Below, in pieces: positions 53,628 through 62,836 of a stretch of 64,000 nucleotides of DNA. This DNA comes from Nothophaeocryptopus gaeumannii (lineage: Eukaryota; Ascomycota; Dothideomycetes; Mycosphaerellales; Mycosphaerellaceae). The notes under the pieces are model-generated. The model was given only the letters and a program-made list of their open reading frames with translations. It ran no database searches and was not told the DNA's origin. The stretch spans positions 2,604,001 through 2,668,000 of the forward strand of contig JASISA010000027.1 of assembly GCA_031771865.1 (NCBI GenBank), read 5' to 3'. The translations under genes and the position numbers were made by a program. The first letter of the stretch is position 1; every line of letters starts with the position of its first letter.

Positions 53628-56213
53628 ATGGGTCCGCGAGCGAGCCGGAGGAAGACGATAGTCATATCCGATGATGAGGATGACGGTCACGAAGAAGCAG
53701 CCCAGGAAGTCCAGGTCGAAAATGCTCGACGTGAGCCGTCAGAGCCGCAACGGAGCAGCACTGGCAAACTGAAGTCGGTCAAGAAGTCGCAAGCCTCGAG
53801 GAACTCTACAGGGTCGAAGACGACAACTCCTCAAGCTTCTCCGCAGAAGGCCAAGACGAAGACAAAGGCAGCGTCGATCGATCCTCCAAAACCTGCTGCA
53901 AAGCCTATATATTCCTTCTTCAACACTGCAACGCAAAAACAACAGGCATGTCAGGCATCAGTCAGCCCTGAAAAGCTCTCTGTCTTGCACGAGGAGGTGG
54001 AAGCGATTCACGATGACTTTGATGACGCCAGATCCCAGAATGGCCCATCGACGACGACTCTGTCGAAAGGGTCCAGTACTGCGCTTGCAATGCGAAAGCG
54101 CAAATTTGCCAGGACGCAAAGCTTCGAGGATGCGACAGCACTGCCTCCAGCAGCATCGCAGAAGTTCAGGAAGGCCAGCAGTGGCGGTCGAATCCCATCT
54201 CTTGTTGTCAACAGCGAGGACAAGCGACCATGGACCGAGCGATTTGCGCCCATCGACTTGTCAGAGCTGGCTGTGCACAAGCGCAAGGTCGCTGATGTTC
54301 GGAACTGGCTTGAATTGTGCTATCGCGGAAAGCGACAAAAGGTTCTCGTGCTCAAAGGTGCTGCCGGAACAGGCAAGACCATGACGGTGAAACTCCTAGC
54401 CAAAGAACTGGGCATCGAGCTCATCGAGTGGAGAGACTCTTCTTCCTCAGAATACAACCCGGAAGGCTCGCTCACTGCTTCCGCTCGCTTCGAAGAATTT
54501 GCCGCAAAGGCAGGCAAGCTCAAGAGGCTGACTCTCTCTTTTGATGCGAGCACCACGGTCACTGGGATCGACAATGACTCTCCCGAAGCTGCTGGTGAGA
54601 GGAGCGATCATCCACAGGCACTCTTGATTGAGGAGTTCCCGAACACGTTTTCGCGGACCTCCAACACTTTAGAGTCCTTCAGGGCGACCGTTGCCCAGTA
54701 CGTCTCTTCTAGCTCACCAGAAGGCTCACTGCCAAGCCCAATGATCTTCATAATCTCAGAAACTCTTTTGTCTACGAACACAGCCGCGGCCGATAGCTTC
54801 ACTGCCCATCGCCTGCTCGGACCTGAGCTGATCACGAATCCTTACATCAATACGGTCGAGTTCAATCCGGTTGCGCCTACATACCTCACTAAAGCTTTGG
54901 AGACGATAGTAGTCAAAGAAGCCCGCAAGTCTGGTCGACGAAGGACACCAGGTTCGCTTGTACTGAAACACCTGGCCGAAACTGGCGATATAAGAAGTGC
55001 AGTGTCATCACTTGAGTTCATTTGTCTGCGTGGCGATGATGGTGACACATGGTCCAGCAAAGTTACCTTCACAAAACCTAAGCAATCAAAAGCCCAGCCT
55101 GCCCTTACCAAAGCGGAAGAAGAAGCTTTGAGGTTGATCAGCAACCGGGAAAACAGCCTTGGTATCTTTCATTCTGTGGGCAAGGTAGTCTACAACAAAC
55201 GCGAGGTGCCTGCTCGCGGTATCGATGTCCCACAACCACCGGATTGGCTGCCCCAGTATCGGCGCAGCAAAGTGCCTGAGACGAACGCAGACACGTTGAT
55301 AGACGAGCTCGGAACAGACATAAACATCTTCAATGCCGCACTTCACGAGAACTATGCCCTTTCCTGTGGGACATCCAGCACAGCAGATACTCTGGACAGC
55401 TTGAGTGGATGCATGGACAATCTCTCCGATTCAGATCTGCTTTCACTGGACCGCTTTGCTTTCGGAAACAGGGCATACGCTGGGTCAGCCATCGATACTC
55501 TTCGCCAGGACGAGATGTGCTTCCAGGTTGCAGTCCGAGGCCTACTTTTTAGTCTCCCTCACCCTGTGCATCGAAATCAGGCATCCAATGCGAGACCCGG
55601 AGACGCTCACAGGATGTTTTACCCTGCGTCTCAGAGGCTATGGAGGAAGCGAGAAGACTTAGAGGACAAGCTAGACTTGGTCATCCGTAGACTTGTGGCC
55701 ATTGATGGCGCCGGGTCTGCCAAATCAAGAGTTGCGAAAGCTGGGTCGAGTGGCGTGGAGAGCTGGAAGCAGAGCAACGCTTTTGTCTCTAGGAGAGCCT
55801 CAGCCTTACAGGGTCAATCCATGGACATACAACAATCTCAACTCAGCCCTGAGGCCAAGAATGAAATGCTTATGGACCGTTTGCCTTATCTGGCACAAAT
55901 TCTGAGCGGGCTCAAGACGCCCCGGGCCTCCATTCCTTTGCGAGATCAGGTAACAGCCATCACAACGCTTGACGGTCTGTCGATACCTGCCGATGACGAC
56001 TTTCCAGAGGCAGATGAAGTGGATTCCGCAGGCCCAAATACAGAGCAGTGGACTACAGACCGACCTGATGTTGAAGCAAGTCCATCCATGACGAGTCCAC
56101 GCAAACAGCGGCAGTCTTCAGGCAAGCAACCTTTGGCCTTTGCAGGCGTGACGTTGCCAGTGGAGAAGAGTGTTGAGAAGCTGGTGCTGGAGGACGATGA
56201 CATTGAGGATTGA
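53628..56213 (+). CDS. RAD17: Rad17-type checkpoint clamp loader
   Basis: One exon of 861 residues. Rad17 (Rad24 in budding yeast) with small RFC subunits loads the 9-1-1 clamp at damaged DNA and activates ATR signalling. The family motif WTERFAP (202-208) precedes Walker A GAAGTGKT (244-251) and Walker B LIEEFPN (about 339), followed by the lid and C-terminal helical domain. The N-terminal 190 residues are disordered and basic with SDDEDD near the start. They contain IYSFFN (94-99), like a PCNA-interacting box core. The C-terminus ends in a Ser/Thr-rich acidic tail (VLEDDDIED), and an acidic C-terminal end is also described for the human protein. The first ATG of the frame is at 53628. The frame continues upstream only through a GTG. 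Confidence 0.93.
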   Translation: MGPRASRRKTIVISDDEDDGHEEAAQEVQVENARREPSEPQRSSTGKLKSVKKSQASRNSTGSKTTTPQASPQKAKTKTKAASIDPPKPAAKPIYSFFNTATQKQQACQASVSPEKLSVLHEEVEAIHDDFDDARSQNGPSTTTLSKGSSTALAMRKRKFARTQSFEDATALPPAASQKFRKASSGGRIPSLVVNSEDKRPWTERFAPIDLSELAVHKRKVADVRNWLELCYRGKRQKVLVLKGAAGTGKTMTVKLLAKELGIELIEWRDSSSSEYNPEGSLTASARFEEFAAKAGKLKRLTLSFDASTTVTGIDNDSPEAAGERSDHPQALLIEEFPNTFSRTSNTLESFRATVAQYVSSSSPEGSLPSPMIFIISETLLSTNTAAADSFTAHRLLGPELITNPYINTVEFNPVAPTYLTKALETIVVKEARKSGRRRTPGSLVLKHLAETGDIRSAVSSLEFICLRGDDGDTWSSKVTFTKPKQSKAQPALTKAEEEALRLISNRENSLGIFHSVGKVVYNKREVPARGIDVPQPPDWLPQYRRSKVPETNADTLIDELGTDINIFNAALHENYALSCGTSSTADTLDSLSGCMDNLSDSDLLSLDRFAFGNRAYAGSAIDTLRQDEMCFQVAVRGLLFSLPHPVHRNQASNARPGDAHRMFYPASQRLWRKREDLEDKLDLVIRRLVAIDGAGSAKSRVAKAGSSGVESWKQSNAFVSRRASALQGQSMDIQQSQLSPEAKNEMLMDRLPYLAQILSGLKTPRASIPLRDQVTAITTLDGLSIPADDDFPEADEVDSAGPNTEQWTTDRPDVEASPSMTSPRKQRQSSGKQPLAFAGVTLPVEKSVEKLVLEDDDIED

Positions 56214-56485
56214 ACGGACACAGCTCAAGCATTCATCTCTCGGGCGAGGGTCGTCGATAAGATGGGTACTGTAGAGACGATTAAATGTACAAAAGAACAA
56301 TGTTTTATCTACTACTTCGCAACGCTGTCAATACGCGAACGCTGTTGTGATACAGTGAAGATTGGTCATACTCGTGCGAGCGCATCTTACCATGTCCGAC
56401 GCCATGCGAAAATCAAACAGCCAACGATCCCTCTGGCTCTTTTCATGAAACATCATCCATCGTGCCATTGTACAGCATGTCTCAT

Positions 56486-57199
56486 CTACCATATATCAAA
56501 ACCAGGCAGGTCACGCAGATCGTTCTGCGAGATGTTGATCTCAATGGGATATCGGAAAGGAGTCTCCGGCGTAAGCTGGAGCGGATTAAAGCTGGCAGGA
56601 AGGTTGACAGCCTGATTGACCCATTCGCCTGCGAAATGGATCGTAGAAGAATGCTGACTCAGAGTCGAGTGCAATGAAGATGCCATGCTGATTTCTTCGC
56701 TGCCACTGCTGCTCGTGTGGGGCTCGGCGATCATGGAGTCGGCGGGGGAGAGGTAGTCAGAGGCAGCGGGCGAGAGCATGCCAGAAGCAGCCATCGGGGA
56801 GTTGAAAGCTGTGAACGGATAGTCGTGGGCCCCTTCGTCGTGACAGTTGCACTTGCAGAGGGGGCCGCGATGATGTTGAGCCAGGTTGCGCTCGATGGTG
56901 GAAGCCCAGTGGAAGCCCATGTCTCCGACTTCAATGCAGTGCTCTTCCGCGCCCTCATCGCCCTTTGTCGAGTGATCGCCACAACATGAAGACGTCTCGC
57001 TGTGGGTGGCGTCGTTGGCCTCTAGGGGTTTGACTTGATCGAGGTGCTCTATATCGTTTGCAGAGCAGTTGCAGGCACATAGGCAGGCAATTTCAACAGT
57101 TTCGGGAATGGCAGGGCGCGGGTCTATAAGAGACACATGGTTTTCATTGCGGTGGTCGTTTGCGTTGTCGATATTAGTAGAGTTGTGTCTATCTGCCAT
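56486..57199 (-). CDS. uncharacterised Cys-rich fungal protein
   Basis: A frame of 237 residues from the ATG at 57199 (MADRHNSTN). A splice pair just upstream (gtgagt to gcttcag, ending near 57213) suggests a 5'-leader intron and favours this start over the ATG at 57220. Cysteines are clustered: ACLCACNC near residue 40, SSCCGDH near 70, EHC near 85 and LCKCNCHD near 113. Acidic and His residues surround them. The C-terminal half is Ser-rich, then more ordered (HFAGEWVNQAV, FRYPIEINISQNDLRDLPGF). C-x-C and CC words suggest metal binding, but no known fold is matched. The function is unknown. Confidence 0.65.
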   Translation of the reverse strand: MADRHNSTNIDNANDHRNENHVSLIDPRPAIPETVEIACLCACNCSANDIEHLDQVKPLEANDATHSETSSCCGDHSTKGDEGAEEHCIEVGDMGFHWASTIERNLAQHHRGPLCKCNCHDEGAHDYPFTAFNSPMAASGMLSPAASDYLSPADSMIAEPHTSSSGSEEISMASSLHSTLSQHSSTIHFAGEWVNQAVNLPASFNPLQLTPETPFRYPIEINISQNDLRDLPGFDIW

Positions 57200-58730
57200 A
57201 GACACACAGACCTGAAGCATGGTCAGCGATATTGCCAACGAGCCAAAACAATTGTACTCACCAAGGTGTTGTGAAAAGGTCGAATTTGTTACAAGTAAGT
57301 CACTGACAACTGGCAGAAGAGGATGAACAAACAGAAGGCCACCTAGAGCTCAGAAGGTACTGGTCTGGGTCGATATTCTAATTTCGAAGGCTGTCTTGAG
57401 ATGATGTAAGGAAGATTGCGCAACGCCGTGTTGAAGAAGTCGCTAGCAGGTCTCGAGGAAAGCAAGAGAGCGCCGATGGTTGATATATGGGGGCTGCTGA
57501 ATCGCGCTGCTGCGCGTCACGCTCCAGCAGATAATGTTATCGGTATGAAGCTTGTTGCAAGCTGCAGAATGCTGCAGCAATCCTTATACCGGTCAGAACG
57601 CTTGGAAGCCAGCTAGCGAACCCAATCTGTTCCACGAGCACGAGGGCTATGCTATGCTCCACAATGCTCCACACTGGCGCCAGGAGGATACTTGATAGCA
57701 GATGTGCTGCAGAAAATCAAGACTTGGATGCAAAATGGGATCTGGGGTGCAGGATATGGGACAGCTCGGACGCCACAAGGCACCAAACAGCTTCCAGTCC
57801 AGGTCCAATCGCTGTACCCGTGCCTAGGTATGATTGGATGCCCTTGGGTATCTGCCGATTAGCTGTCATGGTTGTGGAAGAATAGATAGCAGACAACCAG
57901 TTGTGTCTCCTGACGGGGAACCCGGAAACGATCTGCCGAACGTGTTCATGACTGGCGGGTGAGTATCAGTACTCCCAAATGTTAGGATTTGACTCATTCT
58001 CTTGACCATTGAAGGGGGCCACCGGGCGTAATCCAGAGCTCCAGTTTGTTCGCAAGCCTGGATGGAAAATCGGCTTCGCTGGTACAGACAACCTCTGCGG
58101 TAAAGCATAGCAGCGTATCCAATTGATCCTCTTGAACTTTGATTGTCAATTCTCTCGACCACCATCCTGCTCTGGTGGCCAGGACACTGGATCTCTAAGC
58201 CTAACGAGGTTTACGGATCCGCGGCGAAGGAAGTGACTAGCGATGTAGCTCTGCTTCCTCGTCGCCGACTGGCCCACAAGGCTGAGCAACCCGATGCAGT
58301 CTGCCAAGCCGCTGCAGCAGGTTGCCTTGATGGTTGCCTTTGCGCGCGATACTGTCGGAAGATCAGCTAGCTCACGGGATTGTACGCTATTGGCCAAAAT
58401 CAGTTGAGTCGTAGTAGGAGTCGTTTTGTACCGTCGCGAAGCGGCGCGTGATTGCGGTTTAATGCAGCTACTGTGAGGAAGTGAGGTTCAAGAGGCAAGG
58501 GCCCGAATTTTCAGGCTGCAAGGCCCAAGTTTCGGCGAAGTGCGAAGACATGAAAGATAGGAGACGACATCAGGTGAGGATGGCGGATGGCGAATGGCAT
58601 CGCATCAATCACGAACAAATTCTTCAAATTCCTGAGAGCACCGAGTCATCGGTTTGCAATCGTCGCTGGTGTCATACTTGCCTCTCACAGCCAAGGCGCG
58701 ATCATCTCGTGCTATACATCTTGTCAAGTT
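57200..58730. other. intergenic region
   Basis: About 1.5 kb between the Cys-rich gene and the CCT4 3' end. No supported gene. The first 100 bp hold a probable leader intron of the Cys-rich gene. The rest has short frames only. Confidence 0.45.
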
Positions 58731-60353
58731 CTATCTCGACAAGGCAATGTCGTCAATCCTGAGAATCATCTTCACCGTCTCGCTCGCCAGCTCAAATGCG
58801 CTCGTGCTTACGAGCAGAGGCTGCATCACACCCTCTCCAGAGGCGCTCTTATCGTCGCCGCCCATAACACCAACACCGCCGCGCTTGATGCTGACTCCCA
58901 CATTCGCTTCTCCCTTTACGTGTCTCGCTCTGAGTTCCGTGACCACTTTGATGCTGTTGAGGCCTGCATTCTCTGCGAGCGTTACTGGGATAATCTCCAA
59001 CGCCTCGGCAAACGCCTTGAAGCATATGCTATCAGGGTATTGTGAAGTGAGAGCGTCCTGGCTAAGTTGAGTCGCGACTGCCATCTCAGGAGCGCCACCA
59101 CCTGGAAGTAGAGCACGCTTCTTGACGAGACAGCGGATCACGCACATGGCATCATGCAAGCTTCGCTCGGCCTCGTCGAGGATGAGCGGGTTGGCTCCTC
59201 GTGCTACGATGGACACAGTCTTCGGCGCATTAGGGTTGGGGTGCTTGACGCCTGAGACGCGGACATATCGCGATCCCAGGTTCGAGATCTCTTCGACCAG
59301 CTCTGCGGAACCCAATTTGTCTTCGGTGAAGGAGTCAATGTCGGCAATGGGCTTGCATCCAGTGGACTTGCAGATGAACTCGACCTCGTCTCTCTCGACG
59401 TCTTTGATGGCCATAATGCCCAACTTGTAGAGGAAGTGCAAGCTGAGGTCATTGACGGCGTCTCTGAGTATGCTCTTTTGGATGAGCAGGACGTTGCACT
59501 TTGCCTTCTTGATCTTCTTCACCATGTTCAGCAAGTACGTCCGCTCTTCCTTCAGAATCTTGTCCATCTGTCTATAGTCGTTGACCACAATCTGGTTCTC
59601 CATGTCAGGCTTTGGCGGGCTGAGCTGAAATTGGATCAGACCAATCCTGGCCTTCTCTATCCGTGTTGGACCACCTGCGCTCTTGATAGCTTGTTGGCTC
59701 AGGACAAGCCCATCCACCATTTCAGAGTCATCGATCACGCCTCCTGCCTTCTTCAAGATACGCACATTCCGCAGGTCGACGTTTTGTGCGTTAGTTGGAT
59801 TGATGGTTCGTAGCACGGCATCGACGGCCATAGGCGCAAGCTTGGGTTCCTGTGATACGATTTTGGACGACAGGGACGTGGAGGCCGCTTTGAGGAGGGT
59901 TTGTCGGTCGGCAAGATTGATGGGTACGGAGATGTCGTCCAGTATCTGGACAGCACGTGCTGCCGCTCGCTGGAAGCTCTCGCTGATAATAGTTGGGTGG
60001 ATGCCCTTTGCCAGTAACCGCTCGGCAGCGCCCAGCAGACTGCCAGCAATGACTACCACTGACGTTGTGCCATCTCCCGCCTCGATATCTTGAGCATTTG
60101 CAAGGTCGACCAGCATCTTCGCAGCGGGGTGCATCACGCTCATGTCTCGCAGCATGGTGTTGCCGTCGTTGGTGATGATGGTCTCGCCCTTCCCGGTCTG
60201 GATCATCTTGTCCATACCACGAGGACCCAGCGATGTCCGAATGGCATCGGCGACTGCTCTGGCGGCGGTGATGTTGGCTTCTCGGACTGCCTGCGGCTTG
60301 GCCTTATCCTTGAAGGCATTGTTGCCAGCGTTTGCGGGCGCTCCTTGCGCCAT
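58731..60353 (-). CDS. CCT4: T-complex protein 1 subunit delta (cytosolic chaperonin CCT4)
   Basis: One exon, 540 residues, full length. CCT (TRiC) folds actin, tubulin and other proteins in the cytosol, and the delta subunit is one of eight in each ring. Group II chaperonin signatures are all present: RTSLGPRGMDKMI, ITNDGNTML (catalytic Asp), AGDGTTSVVV, VARGANPLILDEAERSLHDA and the C-terminal LPGGGAPEM region. The ending VSTSAFELASETVKMILRIDDI matches the family. The protein starts MAQGAPANAGNNAFKDKAKP. No intron is seen, unusual for its neighbours. Confidence 0.97.
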   Translation of the reverse strand: MAQGAPANAGNNAFKDKAKPQAVREANITAARAVADAIRTSLGPRGMDKMIQTGKGETIITNDGNTMLRDMSVMHPAAKMLVDLANAQDIEAGDGTTSVVVIAGSLLGAAERLLAKGIHPTIISESFQRAAARAVQILDDISVPINLADRQTLLKAASTSLSSKIVSQEPKLAPMAVDAVLRTINPTNAQNVDLRNVRILKKAGGVIDDSEMVDGLVLSQQAIKSAGGPTRIEKARIGLIQFQLSPPKPDMENQIVVNDYRQMDKILKEERTYLLNMVKKIKKAKCNVLLIQKSILRDAVNDLSLHFLYKLGIMAIKDVERDEVEFICKSTGCKPIADIDSFTEDKLGSAELVEEISNLGSRYVRVSGVKHPNPNAPKTVSIVARGANPLILDEAERSLHDAMCVIRCLVKKRALLPGGGAPEMAVATQLSQDALTSQYPDSICFKAFAEALEIIPVTLAENAGLNSIKVVTELRARHVKGEANVGVSIKRGGVGVMGGDDKSASGEGVMQPLLVSTSAFELASETVKMILRIDDIALSR

Positions 60354-60789
60354 CTTCGTGGGCAGTTCCTAGCAGTACGGCTATCGTATGTTGTCGGATC
60401 GCGGAACGGTTGCTGTCTCTGAGATCGCGGTCTATTGAGGATGGTGGTGTTGTTGGAGATGGGGTGTGTGGTGTTTCTGCCTCTCGAAACGCGGTCCAGA
60501 AAATCAAAGTCTCCACGCGAAGAGCTCCCCGGCGAACCTTCCTCTTCAGGCGGCAGCGTCACCTCCGACTGCCTCGCGCGTGCGCCGCAGCTCCAACGGC
60601 CCTCAACCAGCACCAGACATCAACACTTCACTTCACACCTCATTGCCATCGTCATCCGATCAACTGCACCTACACTCTAATCGACAAATCGATACTCTCA
60701 ATCTCCTCCAATACCCGAAAAGCGCCGATACTAGCCAGCGACGACGACGAAAGCGACACCAGCCGAGATACACCCCAAACACCGCCGCC
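60354..60789. promoter_or_regulatory. 436-bp divergent promoter between CCT4 and RPT1
   Basis: The start codons of CCT4 and RPT1 are 436 bp apart and point away from each other. I found no perfect yeast PACE element (ggtggcaaa) on either strand by eye. A C/A-rich leader precedes RPT1. Confidence 0.5.
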
Positions 60790-62164
60790 ATGCCCTCGGC
60801 AACCGGCCAGAACTGGGAGAAGTACCAGAAGAAATTCGACGACGAAGAGAAGGGGGAGAAGAAGATCACCCCCTTGACAGATGAGTACGTGCGCCTCAGA
60901 GCGGACAGATCGATGGATGATGTATTGACAAACCGCCAGGGACATCCAAGTACTCAAGACCTACAACTCCGCGCCTTACGCAAACGCATTAAAGAACCTT
61001 GAAAAGTCCATCAAGGATAAGCAGACCGAAATCAATGAGAAGATCGGCGTCAAGGAATCGGATACTGGCCTGGCACCGCCTCACCTCTGGGATATCGCCG
61101 CCGACCGACAACGCATGAGCGAGGAGCAGCCGCTGCAAGTAGCCCGATGCACCAAAATCATCCCCGACGAGAAGGACAGCGAGAAGAGCAAGTATGTCAT
61201 CAACGTCAAGCAAATCGCCAAGTTTGTCGTCAATCTGGGCGAGCGCGTGAGTCCGACAGATATTGAGGAGGGCATGCGCGTGGGTGTGGACCGGAACAAG
61301 TATCAGATCATGCTGCCGCTGCCGCCGAAGATCGACCCGAGCGTGACGATGATGACGGTCGAGGACAAGCCAGATGTCACGTACGGGGACGTTGGTGGCT
61401 GCAAGGAGCAAATCGAGAAGCTACGAGAAGTCGTGGAGATGCCGCTCCTGTCACCTGAGCGCTTTGTCAATCTCGGCATCGACCCGCCGAAAGGTGCTCT
61501 GCTCTACGGACCTCCAGGAACTGGCAAGACTCTCTGTGCAAGAGCTGTTGCGAACAGAACAGACGCAACCTTCATCCGTGTCATTGGTTCTGAGCTGGTC
61601 CAGAAATACGTTGGTGAGGGTGCTCGTATGGTACGAGAACTGTTCGAGATGGCGCGGACGAAGAAGGCTTGTATCATCTTCTTCGACGAAATCGATGCTG
61701 TCGGTGGTGCGCGTTTCGATGATGGCGCAGGAGGAGACAACGAGGTTCAGAGGACGATGTTGGAGCTGATCACACAACTGGACGGGTTCGACAGCAGAGG
61801 CAACATCAAGGTCATGTTCGCAACAAACAGACCCAGCACACTCGATCCAGCCCTCATGCGACCAGGGCGTATCGATCGAAAGATTGAGTTCGCTCTGCCA
61901 GACATGGAGGGACGGGCCAACATCTTGCGAATTCACGCCAAGTCCATGTCTGTGGAGCGCGATATCAGATGGGAGCTGATCTCTCGTCTCTGCCCCAACT
62001 CAACAGGCGCTGAACTGAGATCAGTAGCCACCGAAGCTGGCATGTTCGCAATCCGCGCGCGGAGAAAGGTTGCTAGTGAGAAGGACTTCTTGAGCGCAGT
62101 TGAGAAGGTCATCAGGGGTGGCATGAAGTTCAACTCCACCGCTGCGTACGCACAATACAACTAG
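60790..62164 (+). CDS. RPT1: 26S proteasome regulatory ATPase subunit Rpt1
   Basis: Two exons (60790-60884 and 60940-62164) encode 439 residues. Rpt1 is one of six AAA ATPases in the base of the 19S particle that unfold substrates for the proteasome. It has an N-terminal helical region, a probable OB-fold (KYVINVKQIAKFVVNLG), Walker A GPPGTGKT (222-229), Walker B FFDEIDA (Asp281, Glu282), sensor-1 FATNRPSTLDPAL and the arginine fingers RPGRIDRK. The C-terminus AAYAQYN lacks the HbYX motif, as expected for Rpt1. The intron (gtacgt to ccgccag, 55 nt) splits a Glu codon. Confidence 0.97.
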
Positions 62165-62836
62165 ATGAGTTGTGTGCCATCATCATGCACAATCTTTGCA
62201 GCGCGGCGTTCTGTTTTACTAGAGCCAGAGCTCGAATGTAGAGCTTGTACGAATATATTCTATCCGCATGATTCCAACAGACAGGCACATGTGCTTCCAT
62301 TCCCAAGTACCTTACCCGCTTACTATATGACTGCCGTAAGCAGAGAGGTAGCCCCAATTCAATTGGCTTGAGATCGACTTACGCTAGTGAATGTGCGAAG
62401 CGGCCGCCAGGCTGCGGTTTTTATTTGCAATAGCCTCTTGCTTCCCTTTCCTCTACTTCATCACAGGTAAGCAGGAGGAACATTAGGCCGGCATTTATTT
62501 AATCGCTTCTCGAGTGCTTGGACACATGGTGTTCCCAGATTGACTAAAGCTATCTCCTGATTGTCCTCAGTTGGACATGTCTCTGTGTTGTGCGAACAGT
62601 CTAAAGTGTGGGTCGGCATCGCAAGACCGAATTAAGCGCTGTGGTGGGTATCGTTCCAGCCACATGCACACATCCAGTTTCATGTTTGTTCCCAAGATAG
62701 CACACGAATGGAGTTGAGCGAATGGTAATGGGTGTCATTGGATCGTAATCTCGTCACATGTATGTACAATGCTCAATTGAAATTATGCGCAAGAAATGCT
62801 CGCTGCTCGAAGGACAACTCCGCGAACAGGCCCGTG
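62165..62836. other. convergent intergenic region
   Basis: About 670 bp between the stops of RPT1 and the DOMON-b561 gene. No gene, repeat or tRNA recognised. Confidence 0.5.
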
